A stretch of 64,000 nucleotides of DNA. Origin: Thalassotalea sediminis. GTDB lineage: Bacteria; Pseudomonadota; Gammaproteobacteria; Enterobacterales; Alteromonadaceae. Both the position numbers and the translations under genes were made by a program. Where the stretch lies: positions 2,046,001 to 2,110,000 of the forward strand of contig NZ_AP027361.1 of NCBI RefSeq assembly GCF_030295915.1, read 5' to 3'. Of this stretch, positions 17,171 to 25,874 are shown piece after piece. Position 1 is the first letter of the stretch; each line of letters starts with the position of its first letter. The notes under the pieces are model-generated. The model was not told the DNA's origin. It worked only from the letters and a program-made list of their open reading frames with translations, and did no database searches.

Positions 17171-17875
17171 TTGAAGCATATAGCTATTGTTGAAGACGAA
17201 GCGGCTATTCGCGAAAATTACGCGGAAGTTTTACGCGCACAGGGATATCAAGTTCAAACATATGCCAATAGAGAAACTGCAACAAAAGCATTTAGTATCA
17301 AGCTGCCTCAACTGGTCATTTTAGATATAGGCCTCGAACAAGAATACGATGGCGGATTTACATTATGCCAATGGTTACGGAGCATTTCGCAAACTTTACC
17401 CATCATCTTTTTAACAGCGCGAGATAACGATGTCGACACAGTATCAGGGCTACGGATCGGAGCAGATGATTACTTAACTAAGGATATCAGTTTACCGCAT
17501 TTAACGGCTCGCATTGCCGCTATTTTCAGGCGCTTGGAAGCTCAGCATAAACCTACCAAGGAAGATCACTTATTGTCCTTTGGCCAATTAATCATTGATA
17601 CACAACGAATGACAGTAAAATGGCATACTTCACATGTTGACCTGACAATAACAGAGTTTTGGATGGTGCATGCGCTCGTCAAATCTCCTGGTCATGTAAA
17701 AAATCGCCAACAACTCATGCAAGATTCAAAAATATTTGTCGACGATAGTACTATCACCTCACATATCAAACGTATACGTAAAAAGTTTATGCAAATTGAT
17801 CAACAATTTGATTGTATCGAAACAGTATATGGTATGGGATATCGTTGGAATGAACCTAAGAAAGCCGAGTGCTAA
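17171..17875 (+). CDS. pdsR: OmpR-family response regulator, PdsR type
   Basis: This 234-residue regulator has a receiver domain (E8-D9, phospho-acceptor D52 in 'LVILDIGLEQEYDGG', conserved lysine in 'DDYLTKDIS') and a winged-helix output domain ('SHIKRIRKKF', 'VYGMGYRW'). The insertion after D52 and the pairing with a 718-residue kinase resemble the regulator of the proteobacterial dedicated sortase system. The start is TTG, 9 bases after AAGAGA; no in-frame ATG precedes the receiver. Its stop lies 2 bases before the kinase ATG, so the pair is translationally linked. Confidence 0.8.
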   Translation: MKHIAIVEDEAAIRENYAEVLRAQGYQVQTYANRETATKAFSIKLPQLVILDIGLEQEYDGGFTLCQWLRSISQTLPIIFLTARDNDVDTVSGLRIGADDYLTKDISLPHLTARIAAIFRRLEAQHKPTKEDHLLSFGQLIIDTQRMTVKWHTSHVDLTITEFWMVHALVKSPGHVKNRQQLMQDSKIFVDDSTITSHIKRIRKKFMQIDQQFDCIETVYGMGYRWNEPKKAEC

Positions 17876-17877
17876 TC

Positions 17878-20031
17878 ATGTCATTGCGTTTTGGCTTAAG
17901 AAGTAAACTACTCTTATTATCGAGCTTTTTAGTAACAATTCCATGGTTTGGTTATCAATACGTGTGGGAAATGGAAAAATACCTACGTTTTGGACAAGAA
18001 CAAACAATATTAGGTACAGCTCGAGCTCTTGCTACAGCGCTCCATGAACGGCCTAACCTCTTTAATAACCAAGCAAGCTTTTTACCTAGTGTCGAAAAAG
18101 GTAAAGACTTATATACGTATCCACTGTCACAACCCATTAATTTAGATGGTCAACATTTTGATTGGCCAAATTACCTCACTAAAGCGCATTTTTACGGAGC
18201 TGAAAACGTTTTATCACAAAATAAGCAAACTTCACCATTAACGCTAAATTACACTGCGGCTGTTGGCAAATATGACAAATACCTCTATTTCTACTTAAGT
18301 ATTATTGATGATAAGGTTATTTTTAGAGATGAAAATGCCATTAGCATACAACTAAACGATAGAATCGAGCTCGCGTTTATTACACCAAACGGTGAATTTC
18401 AACGATACATCATTAGTAATAAATCGGCAGGATGGCTTGATGCATTCAGGCTGATTGAAGGCGAAAAATATCCGAAACGAGCACCGTTCATACAGGGAAA
18501 ATGGTTAAATACCAATCAAGGCTACAATATTGAATTGCGTATTCCTCAAGATAATATTAGCGATAATCTGGCTTTCGCTGTACATGATGTTGATGAAAAG
18601 TTTGGGGAAACACGTTCTACTATAGCTAGTGCAGACACGACTAGTGCTCAAACGCTCGGCACAATTTTAGTACCCTCACCGGAGATTGAAAGAATCGTAA
18701 AAGGTATGCGATATACACAATCAAGTATATGGGTTGTCGATCAACATAATCGCGTTTTAGCCCGTGCAGGAGACATTACAAATGCTGAGGGCCTTTGGCA
18801 CAAAACATCAGGTATTGCAGAGCAAAATGAGTGGCATGAAATTTTTGCAGACTGGTTGACCCCACTCTTTGAAAAGTTACTCACACAACCTCCTCGAGAT
18901 TTTGTTGACCAACTTTATGATGCCCAAAACGTTACGGGTGAACACATAGAATCAGCACTGATTGGCACGCCCAAAAGCCAATGGCGCTTGTCAGCAGATA
19001 AAAAAGCTGTGATTTTAACCGCAGCATACCCTATCTACATCAATAACCAAGTAAAGGGCGCTGTTATTGTTGAAGAAACTAACAATGGCATAAGAACGGT
19101 GCGCAACCAAGCTTTAGAAAAGCTGTTCACTAGCATTCTCGCTATTATGATATTCGGTATTTTAGCATTTTTCTTTTTTGCCAGTCGGATCACAAATAGA
19201 ATTAGATCGTTAAGAAACCAGGCAGAACAAGCGATAGATGAGCATGGACGTATTAAGCAGCTTGTACCTGCAGCGACCACTAATGATGAAATAGGTGATT
19301 TGTCTCGTAGTTTTTCAACTGCAGTTAGCCGTTTAAATCAGTATAACCAATACTTAGAGAATATGTCTTCACGATTGTCACACGAACTTAGAACACCAAT
19401 TGCTGTTGTAAGAACGTCGTTAGAAAATCTATCACTACAACCATTACCTGAATCAACAACAAAAACGGTTGAGCGCGCTCAAGGGGGGTTAACACGCCTC
19501 AATTTAATTTTAACCAATATGAGTGAAGCAACTAACTTAACGCAAATGCTCAAGAATACTGAAACTGTACCTTTTGATATTATTAAAGTTTTAGATGGTT
19601 GCTTAATGGGCTATCAACAAATTTATACTGATCATCATATTAATTTTCACAATACAATAGACGCAGTAGTCATTAATGGTTCTCCTGAACATTTTGCACA
19701 GCTGCTTGATAAAGTATTTTCAAATGCCGTTGAATTTAGTTGTGATCAACAAATCACTGTCAGTACAGCGATAAAGCAACAAAAGTTTTGCCTTTATATC
19801 AGCAACAATGGCGAACACCTACCGCAAGTAATGGCAGAACGGTTATTTGATTCAATGGTCTCTATTCGTGATAACAGGCATGATTTAGAGCGGGACAAAC
19901 GCCCTCACTTAGGTCTAGGTCTTTATATCGCTAGACTGATCTGTGAATTTCATCATGGTAGCATCATTGCGAGTGATCATCACAGCCCTGGTGGTGTTAC
20001 GGTTACGATAGAACTTCCCATAGTAGATTAG
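17878..20031 (+). CDS. pdsS: Membrane sensor histidine kinase, PdsS type
   Basis: The kinase has about 718 residues: an N-terminal membrane segment ('LLLLSSFLVTIPWFGYQYV'), a long extracytoplasmic sensor region of about 380 residues, a second membrane segment ('ILAIMIFGILAFFFFA'), HAMP, and HisKA with H502 in 'SHELRTP'. The ATPase has a weak N-box ('VFSNAVEFS') and a clear 'GLGLYIARL'. Size and the 'EMEKYLRFGQEQTILGTARA' start recall the dedicated-sortase-system kinases of marine gammaproteobacteria. I chose ATG 17878 over the upstream GTG at 17869, which would overlap pdsR. No sortase gene follows. Confidence 0.8.
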   Translation: MSLRFGLRSKLLLLSSFLVTIPWFGYQYVWEMEKYLRFGQEQTILGTARALATALHERPNLFNNQASFLPSVEKGKDLYTYPLSQPINLDGQHFDWPNYLTKAHFYGAENVLSQNKQTSPLTLNYTAAVGKYDKYLYFYLSIIDDKVIFRDENAISIQLNDRIELAFITPNGEFQRYIISNKSAGWLDAFRLIEGEKYPKRAPFIQGKWLNTNQGYNIELRIPQDNISDNLAFAVHDVDEKFGETRSTIASADTTSAQTLGTILVPSPEIERIVKGMRYTQSSIWVVDQHNRVLARAGDITNAEGLWHKTSGIAEQNEWHEIFADWLTPLFEKLLTQPPRDFVDQLYDAQNVTGEHIESALIGTPKSQWRLSADKKAVILTAAYPIYINNQVKGAVIVEETNNGIRTVRNQALEKLFTSILAIMIFGILAFFFFASRITNRIRSLRNQAEQAIDEHGRIKQLVPAATTNDEIGDLSRSFSTAVSRLNQYNQYLENMSSRLSHELRTPIAVVRTSLENLSLQPLPESTTKTVERAQGGLTRLNLILTNMSEATNLTQMLKNTETVPFDIIKVLDGCLMGYQQIYTDHHINFHNTIDAVVINGSPEHFAQLLDKVFSNAVEFSCDQQITVSTAIKQQKFCLYISNNGEHLPQVMAERLFDSMVSIRDNRHDLERDKRPHLGLGLYIARLICEFHHGSIIASDHHSPGGVTVTIELPIVD

Positions 20032-20082
20032 TAACTAATAAACACAGCGCAATGATACGAAGCTAACATGACTTTATTGGGT

Positions 20083-20757
20083 TTACTCGATACCAATATA
20101 TTTATGTACTTGAATTGATAAGCGCCAATTATTCTCAATACAGGTGTTTATTGCTAATTCAGTTGCACGCTGCTTTTGGCTGATTGGTTGCAAATAAATG
20201 GGTTTATCAACAATGTTATGTTGTGAAAGTAACGCCTTTAAATCCATGACATGCGCATCTGTTGCCACTGGGTGTTTAATTTCATTGGCGCGATCTAATG
20301 CACTTTTTAATACCGGGTATCCACCCTTCATATTAATTTTTGGTGAAACCGTTACCCAGCAACTTTCCGTGGTTTTAATTTCAAAGGTTCCAGAGGTTTC
20401 AATTTGTGTAGAATAACCTTTTGATTCTAAAAGCTTACAAAGTGGTGTTAAATCAACCATACATGGTTCACCACCAGTAATAACAACATGACGCGCATTA
20501 AAACCTTGTTGTGAGAATATCTCTAAAATATCTTGTTCAGACAGGTTCGCCCAAGCTTTTGACTCTTCCTGCTTATTTACCATTTCGTTTGGCGTAACTT
20601 GATCGACAACCTCAATATCCCAGGTATGTTTTGTATCGCACCAAGCACATCCAACAGGACACCCTTGGATTCTTAAAAAAATTGAAGGTTGCCCGGTAAA
20701 ACTACCTTCACCTTGGATAGTTTCAAATAATTCATTGATTTTATATGTAACGCTCAT
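20083..20757 (-). CDS. queE: 7-carboxy-7-deazaguanine synthase QueE
   Basis: This 224-residue radical SAM enzyme converts 6-carboxytetrahydropterin to 7-carboxy-7-deazaguanine, the ring contraction in queuosine synthesis. The cluster cysteines C33, C37 and C40 lie in 'GCPVGCAWCDT', with the CxxxCxxC spacing. 'FETIQGEGSFTG' and 'VITGGEPCMVDLTPL' are family hallmarks. Length equals E. coli QueE (223). It is divergent from queC, the next enzyme of the pathway, with an 85-base spacer. No preQ1-type aptamer was recognised there. Confidence 0.95.
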   Translation of the reverse strand: MSVTYKINELFETIQGEGSFTGQPSIFLRIQGCPVGCAWCDTKHTWDIEVVDQVTPNEMVNKQEESKAWANLSEQDILEIFSQQGFNARHVVITGGEPCMVDLTPLCKLLESKGYSTQIETSGTFEIKTTESCWVTVSPKINMKGGYPVLKSALDRANEIKHPVATDAHVMDLKALLSQHNIVDKPIYLQPISQKQRATELAINTCIENNWRLSIQVHKYIGIE

Positions 20758-20842
20758 GTTGCTTTGCAGATTGCCTATTTAATGGTTAAACGAATTCAAG
20801 TAAAATGCGCAGGATTTCTATTATACCCTAGTGAGAACAAAT

Positions 20843-21505
20843 ATGAGTAATAAAGTCGTAGTAATTTATTCAGGCGGGATGGATTCATTTACTGTATTAA
20901 ATAAAGCCGTGCAAGACGGTAAAGAAGTTTACGCGCTGTCTTTTAACTATGGTCAACGTCATATTAAAGAGCTAGATTGCGCAGCAAATGTTTGTTCTTC
21001 TCTGGGCATTGCTCACAAAATTATCGACATCTCAGCAATCAACCAATTGCTAGCAGGTTCATCATTGACAGACGATATTGACATTCCTGAAGGTCACTAT
21101 GAAGAGTCTTCGATGAAATCAACAGTAGTGCCTAATCGTAATATGATTTTACTCTCTTTAGCTGTTGGATATGCTGTATCTGTCGGCGCAAGCCAAGTAT
21201 ATTATGGTGCTCACTCTGGTGATCATGCTATTTACCCAGATTGCCGCCCCGAATTTGTACAAAAAATGAATGACGTCTGCCAAATTGCAAATTATGAAGC
21301 AGTAGAAATATACAGCCCTTATTTGACTGTCAGTAAAACGGCTATTCTTACCGATGGATTAGCCATGGGACTCGATTACAGCCAAACATGGACTTGTTAT
21401 AACGGTAGAGAAAAAGCCTGTGGAAAATGTGGGGCTTGCCAAGAACGACTTGAAGCCTTCAGTGAAAATAAAGCCGTCGACCCTTTAGCCTATGAGATTA
21501 GCTAA
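20843..21505 (+). CDS. queC: 7-cyano-7-deazaguanine synthase QueC
   Basis: QueC (220 residues) uses ATP and ammonia to turn 7-carboxy-7-deazaguanine into preQ0. The PP-loop is 'SGGMDS' (10-15). A C-terminal zinc site has four cysteines in '[19 protein letters not shown]', and '[10 protein letters not shown]' is conserved. The ATG at 20843 is preceded by GTGAG; an in-frame GTG four codons upstream is less likely. It pairs with queE across the divergent spacer. Confidence 0.95.
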   Translation: MSNKVVVIYSGGMDSFTVLNKAVQDGKEVYALSFNYGQRHIKELDCAANVCSSLGIAHKIIDISAINQLLAGSSLTDDIDIPEGHYEESSMKSTVVPNRNMILLSLAVGYAVSVGASQVYYGAHSGDHAIYPDCRPEFVQKMNDVCQIANYEAVEIYSPYLTVSKTAILTDGLAMGLDYSQTWTCYNGREKACGKCGACQERLEAFSENKAVDPLAYEIS

Positions 21506-21524
21506 GTATCCTATCTACTTAGCT

Positions 21525-21552
21525 ACAGCGCCGACTAAACCGTCGGCGCTGT
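21525..21552. terminator. Hairpin between convergent queC and lysC
   Basis: ACAGCGCCGAC and GTCGGCGCTGT form a perfect 11-bp GC-rich stem with a 6-base loop between the convergent stops. Neither strand has a long T-run, so it may act as a weak bidirectional terminator or 3'-end stabiliser. Confidence 0.6.
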
Positions 21553-21557
21553 ATAAA

Positions 21558-22910
21558 TTAAGCCACGTTAAAAAGACTCGTATGTAATTGTTCTACGGCT
21601 AAATTAGCTTGTTGCTCATCAACTAAAAAGCATAGATTATGTTCACTCGCACCTTGACAAATCATACGCACGTTTACACCCGATAAAGCGTCAAAAATAT
21701 CAGTACCTACACCATTTGTTTTATGGATATTGTTACCAACAACGGCAACTAACGATAAGCCATGTTCAACCGTTACTTCACACAACTGTTCTAACTCTTC
21801 AACAACGGTAGAGTTTAATAGCGCTTGCGTAGACCCCGTTGGATTATCAAAAGTCATTGCCACACTAATTTCACTTGTCGTGATTAAATCGACACTCAAT
21901 TCATGTTTTGCTAGTACCGTAAAAACCTTGGCTAGAAAACCACTTGCATGCAGCATTGCTGGGCTTTTAACCGTAACCAGTGTTTGCTCTCGTCGTAATG
22001 CGATAGAACGATAAGTCGGCTTGGATGCCACTGACTGCTGAATACGAGTTCCTCCCTTTTCAGGCTCTTTACTGGAGCCAACAAACACTGGAATATTTTT
22101 ACGCATAGCAGGTATTAACGTGGCTGGATGCAATATTTTTGCACCAAATGTCGCCATTTCTGCTGCTTCACCAAAGCTAATTTCTTTAATAGAACGTGCT
22201 TGATCGGTAATACGAGGATCGGTGGTAAAAATACCGACAACATCAGTCCAAATAGCGAGATTATCTGCATTCAATGCTTCCGCAAGAAGTGCAGCACTAT
22301 AATCAGATCCACCTCGACCCAATGTAGTAGTATATTCAGCATCATTTTGGCCGATAAAGCCCTGTGTTACTAGAACGTTAGTACTCAATTGTGGCGCTAA
22401 GATTGTTGTTGCGTTTTGTTGTAACTTTTCAATGTTAACGACTGCCTGTCCATACAAGTCATTGGTTTTCATGACTTGTCGTACATCAAAATACTGGCCA
22501 GGTACACCAATAGAACGCAATACCATTGCAAAGATACGCGAACTCATTTGCTCACCAAATGACAATATGGCATCAGAAATACGAGCACTATGGTTTAAAG
22601 CGTTAGCGCTTGCATAAGCAGCTAACTCATCAAGTAACACTGAAATTTCTCGATCAATAATCGTTTGTTCAGTAAGGTATTGTGTGATGTTAAACTGAAT
22701 GTTAGCAATACTTTCAATAATTTCTCGCTGCTCACTTTCAGGTACATTCGCTTGTGATAAACGTACTAAATAATTCGTAACACCAGCACTTGCTGACACT
22801 ACAACGAGCTTATTGTCAGGATTATTTTTAATAATCTGAGCACAACGTAACATTGCTGCATAATCAGCGACACTTGTACCGCCAAACTTAGCTACCGTTA
22901 ATGACGTCAT
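21558..22910 (-). CDS. lysC: Lysine-sensitive aspartokinase III
   Basis: This 450-residue monofunctional aspartokinase (E. coli LysC 449) phosphorylates aspartate, the first step to lysine, threonine and methionine. The N-terminal kinase motif is 'VAKFGGTSVAD', followed by 'GRGGSDYSAALLAEAL'. The C-terminal third carries ACT domains ('LITTSEISVAMTFD', 'CQGASEHNLCFLV') for lysine feedback. GAGGTG lies 6 bases before the ATG. Expression is controlled by the lysine riboswitch in the leader at 23062-23240. Confidence 0.96.
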   Translation of the reverse strand: MTSLTVAKFGGTSVADYAAMLRCAQIIKNNPDNKLVVVSASAGVTNYLVRLSQANVPESEQREIIESIANIQFNITQYLTEQTIIDREISVLLDELAAYASANALNHSARISDAILSFGEQMSSRIFAMVLRSIGVPGQYFDVRQVMKTNDLYGQAVVNIEKLQQNATTILAPQLSTNVLVTQGFIGQNDAEYTTTLGRGGSDYSAALLAEALNADNLAIWTDVVGIFTTDPRITDQARSIKEISFGEAAEMATFGAKILHPATLIPAMRKNIPVFVGSSKEPEKGGTRIQQSVASKPTYRSIALRREQTLVTVKSPAMLHASGFLAKVFTVLAKHELSVDLITTSEISVAMTFDNPTGSTQALLNSTVVEELEQLCEVTVEHGLSLVAVVGNNIHKTNGVGTDIFDALSGVNVRMICQGASEHNLCFLVDEQQANLAVEQLHTSLFNVA

Positions 22911-23061
22911 ATTGACACCTCAACGCATTGAAAAGTATTAGTATAAATTGTTAAAAGTAACATGTTAAAAGGTCTCCCCATTGGCCAAATTCTTGGCAAT
23001 TAATACATTAGGAAGAGCATGACTGAGAAGAACAAGTGTGAAGATACAGCTTTTCTATCAG

Positions 23062-23240
23062 CCAGAAGCCCTCCACCCCATCTGTTTTGCAACAGAGGTG
23101 ACAGCCCTAAGGATTCAACCTTAGTAACCGAACATTATTTTTCCACTAAAAATAAGTCCTCGGCGATAGTCCCCCTCATTAACTCTCATTGGAATGTGGT
23201 TCCTAGAGTTAACTACCTGGCTATCGCACCTCTTCTGGAT
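23062..23240 (-). ncRNA. Lysine riboswitch in the lysC leader
   Basis: On the - strand the leader has the core elements of the L box in order: CCAGAAGAGGTGCG (P1 5' side), GGTAGTTA, GAGGGGGAC, ATCGCCGAGG, a GGTTACTAAGG/CCTTAGGGCTG hairpin, and GTCACCTCT (P1 3' side, 23094-23102). The order and several strings match the E. coli lysC riboswitch as I remember it. CTTCTGG at 23068-23062 can compete for the CCAGAAG of P1, giving an expression platform. The remaining about 150 leader bases contain no strong intrinsic terminator, so translational or Rho/RNase-mediated control is plausible. Confidence 0.92.
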
Positions 23241-23280
23241 CATCAAAATTGAGCAAATATTCTAATTTTGAGATAGCGCT

Positions 23281-23309
23281 ATTAAACGTTATATGAAATT
23301 AAATTACAA
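23281..23309 (-). promoter_or_regulatory. lysC leader promoter
   Basis: On the - strand, TTGTAA (23309-23304) and TTTAAT (23286-23281) are separated by 17 bases, placing the start near 23274, about 35 bases before the riboswitch P1. The rest of the 513-base lysC-elyC spacer (to 23423) is AT-rich, and its elyC promoter is not clear to me. Confidence 0.6.
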
Positions 23310-23423
23310 GCCTCTTTTAATAAAAATACTCTTTACTGATCTGCCATACAAAATGTCTCGTTAACTTGATATGCTATAAGCGTTTTCTGTATCAATTTTA
23401 TTGGGTTATATAGGCTTTTATCT

Positions 23424-24179
23424 ATGGATTTGTTTTTTCTTAAAAAGTTAGTCGGTTTTTTACTTATGCCAATGAGTATCAGTATATTACTATTAGTTAC
23501 TGCTGCGATATTATGGAGCTCATCACGTAAATGGAGTTATAGAGCTGCAATATCAGCATTACTACTTTTAGTCGTGTTATCGACCCCTTGGGTGAGCGAT
23601 CGATTAATGGCTCCGATAGAAGAAAGCTACCCCGCCTTCGAAAAGCACCATACGCCTATTGATTATATTGTGATACTCGGCTGTGGTCACACAACCGATG
23701 CTAAGCTACCTCCTACATCGCAATTAAAACCATGTTCATTACAACGAATGGTAGAAGGTTTTCGCATTTCGAAGCTACACCCTGAAGCACAATTTATAAC
23801 CTCTGGGGCAGCGTTAGGAGATCCAACACCAAATGCAGTTATGGTAAAACGTGCATTGATGAGTTTTGGTGTACCAAGTAAAAAAATATATGTTGAAAGT
23901 TTTCCAAAAGATACAAAAGAAGAATCAGAATTAATAGCACCGAGGGTTAAAGGCAAGCAAGTTGTGTTAGTCACAAACGCTGACCATATGCCGCGCAGTG
24001 TAACCTACTTTAAATTACAAGGCGTTGAAGTAATCCCGGCGCCAGCAAGTCCTTGGGTAAAAGGTCTCGAACAAGAAAAGAACTGGTCTTATTATGTGCC
24101 TAAAGTTGAAAGCCTAAAACAAACATCACATGCCTGGTATGAAACTATGGGCAGAATTGTTCAGTTTATTTCGAGTTAA
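23424..24179 (+). CDS. elyC: Envelope biogenesis factor ElyC (DUF218/YdcF family)
   Basis: This 251-residue inner-membrane protein has two N-terminal membrane segments (about 8-30 and 38-55, 'LVGFLLMPMSISILLLVTAA') and a DUF218 domain: 'IDYIVILGCGHTTD', 'ITSGAALGDPTPNA', 'LVTNADHMPRSVTYF'. It aligns by eye with E. coli ElyC/YcbC ('IVVLGGG', 'DTEEEA', 'TSASHLPRA', 'YETLGRI'), a protein needed for peptidoglycan synthesis at low temperature. The DUF218 domain would be periplasmic. It is monocistronic with its own terminator. Confidence 0.88.
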   Translation: MDLFFLKKLVGFLLMPMSISILLLVTAAILWSSSRKWSYRAAISALLLLVVLSTPWVSDRLMAPIEESYPAFEKHHTPIDYIVILGCGHTTDAKLPPTSQLKPCSLQRMVEGFRISKLHPEAQFITSGAALGDPTPNAVMVKRALMSFGVPSKKIYVESFPKDTKEESELIAPRVKGKQVVLVTNADHMPRSVTYFKLQGVEVIPAPASPWVKGLEQEKNWSYYVPKVESLKQTSHAWYETMGRIVQFISS

Positions 24180-24192
24180 CAGTAAATTAGTC

Positions 24193-24220
24193 AAGGGCGC
24201 AAAATTAGCGCCCCTTTTTT
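24193..24220 (+). terminator. Terminator of elyC
   Basis: GGGCGC and GCGCCC form a stem with a 7-base loop, followed by CTTTTTT. It ends just before the stop of the convergent ybgI gene. Confidence 0.88.
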
Positions 24221-24221
24221 A

Positions 24222-24980
24222 TTAAGCGGGGTTATCAATATCAATAAACGTTGCATCAAGTGAAAGATCTGATACTACTTTTTTAGCAAGTGCTTTAGCT
24301 CCATACCTCTCTGTTGCATGATGACCGGCTGCAAAGTAATGGATATTCATTTCTTTGGCCACATGAGTTGTTTGTTCCGATATCTCGCCACTAATAAAAG
24401 CATCTATTCCCTGTTCAGCAGCTAATTCAATGTAGTTTTGACCACCACCAGTGCACCACGCAACGGTTTTGATTTTTTTATTATTTTCTGGAGCAATATG
24501 TAAACAGGTTCTAGCAAGTTTTTCGCTAATCAAATGAGCAAATTGTTCGCCTGATTGCGCTATTTTTAATTGCCCTTGTAAAGATACACTTAAAGGATTG
24601 CCATCTTCTAAAGGTCCTGTTGTGTCAATACCTAATATTGACGCAAGTTGTGCGTTGTTTCCGATCTCTGGATGAATATCAAGTGGCAAATGATAGGCAA
24701 ACAAATTAATATCATTCATCAATAGCGCCTTAATTCTTTGGTGTTTCATGCCACGAATAACGTAGGATTCATTTTTCCAAAAATAGCCATGGTGAACAAC
24801 AATTGCATCTGCGTTTTCATCGATAGCGCGTTCAATTAGTGCTTGTGTCGCAGTAACGCCGGTAATAACTTTATTAATGCTATCTTTTCCTTGCACTTGT
24901 AATCCATTAGGACAAAAATCTTTAATTTGCTCCGGTTTTAATAATGTATTCAAATAGTGTTCAAATTCAACGGTTTTCAT
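24222..24980 (-). CDS. ybgI: Nif3-like dinuclear metal-centre protein (YbgI family)
   Basis: This 252-residue NIF3/YbgI protein forms a toroidal hexamer with a di-metal site. The true substrate is unsettled; the annotation 'GTP cyclohydrolase 1 type 2 homolog' is historical. Metal-ligand motifs are 'VHHGYFWKNE' and 'YFAAGHHATERYG'; 'FCPNGLQVQG' near the start is diagnostic. ATG 24980 is preferred over the TTG four codons upstream because GAGAA lies 5 bases before it. It is 21 bases downstream of the yafS-like gene, so both are probably cotranscribed. Confidence 0.9.
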   Translation of the reverse strand: MKTVEFEHYLNTLLKPEQIKDFCPNGLQVQGKDSINKVITGVTATQALIERAIDENADAIVVHHGYFWKNESYVIRGMKHQRIKALLMNDINLFAYHLPLDIHPEIGNNAQLASILGIDTTGPLEDGNPLSVSLQGQLKIAQSGEQFAHLISEKLARTCLHIAPENNKKIKTVAWCTGGGQNYIELAAEQGIDAFISGEISEQTTHVAKEMNIHYFAAGHHATERYGAKALAKKVVSDLSLDATFIDIDNPA

Positions 24981-25001
24981 AGATGTTCTCAACTCTGTGT
25001 A

Positions 25002-25754
25002 TTATTTTTCAATTGGCTTTGTTTTTGAATGCATGGAAGAAACATTAATGGGTGCTAGCTTTGGTTTTAGCTTCCATCGAGGTTTTATTGGTGTTAACGG
25101 CAACACACGTTTTTTGGCGACAATAACATAGATAGAGCCAAGCCCCGGTAGAAATCGTTGTGTAAATTGACACCAATGTCTTGCGACAAAGTTATGGCTG
25201 ATATTAGACGCTAACATTGAATGCAAACAACGCTCATCACTCAGAATTTCGTATCCCATTAAATGTAGCCAGTCTTTAACCCGCATTGGTGAAAAAAAAC
25301 GTTCATTCCACGGTGGTTGCTGCCGTCGATATGGCACAAAACTATTTAAGCCTGCCAAACTAAACGCATTATAGCCAGTAATAACGAGGTATCCGTTAGG
25401 AATTAATACTCTGTTTGCCTCTCGGATCACGTGGTGTGGGTCTAGTGTAAATTCCAAAACATGACTTAGTAAACATACATCGACACTATGCTCTAAAATA
25501 GGTAAATCATCAGTTTCAGCATATATGTCTGCGTGTTGTTTATGATCTGATATTGTCACTTGATGTTGTATAGCCGATGCGGTTGTATCTATGTTATGGC
25601 TAAGGGCTCCTATTTTTAATAAATGATAGCCAAAAAATTTAGGCCACCAAGGTGCTAGTACTGTATCAATGGCTTCAACAATGAGTTTCCCGTTTGGTAA
25701 CTTTTCCCATGATGAGGGAGAATGTGGCTGTCTGAACGAAAGTGCAGGTTTCAT
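25002..25754 (-). CDS. yafS: YafS-like SAM-dependent methyltransferase
   Basis: This 250-residue class I methyltransferase-like protein has 'SVDVCLLSHVLEFTLDPHHV' (motif II/III region), 'GYLVITGYNAFSL' and 'LIVEAIDTVLAPWWPKFFGY'. The classical glycine-rich motif I is degenerate, as in E. coli YafS. It lies divergently beside gloB and mltD, the same neighbourhood as in E. coli. The methyl acceptor is unknown. Confidence 0.85.
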   Translation of the reverse strand: MKPALSFRQPHSPSSWEKLPNGKLIVEAIDTVLAPWWPKFFGYHLLKIGALSHNIDTTASAIQHQVTISDHKQHADIYAETDDLPILEHSVDVCLLSHVLEFTLDPHHVIREANRVLIPNGYLVITGYNAFSLAGLNSFVPYRRQQPPWNERFFSPMRVKDWLHLMGYEILSDERCLHSMLASNISHNFVARHWCQFTQRFLPGLGSIYVIVAKKRVLPLTPIKPRWKLKPKLAPINVSSMHSKTKPIEK

Positions 25755-25874
25755 AGATTATAAATGCCAATAAAACGTGAATAATGGATATTTACTCTCA
25801 CACTATTATAGTGTTCTTCATAGTAAATAATAGATACAATTACCAGGTTAGAATGTTATCACTTAAGGTTTGTT

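Noticed and set aside
20758..20842. Possible preQ1 riboswitch between queE and queC
   Set aside because: The 85-base spacer lacks the preQ1 hairpin and A-rich tail pattern.
23019..23252. Plus-strand frame of 77 codons in the lysC leader
   Set aside because: It is antisense to the lysine riboswitch, which fully explains the conservation.
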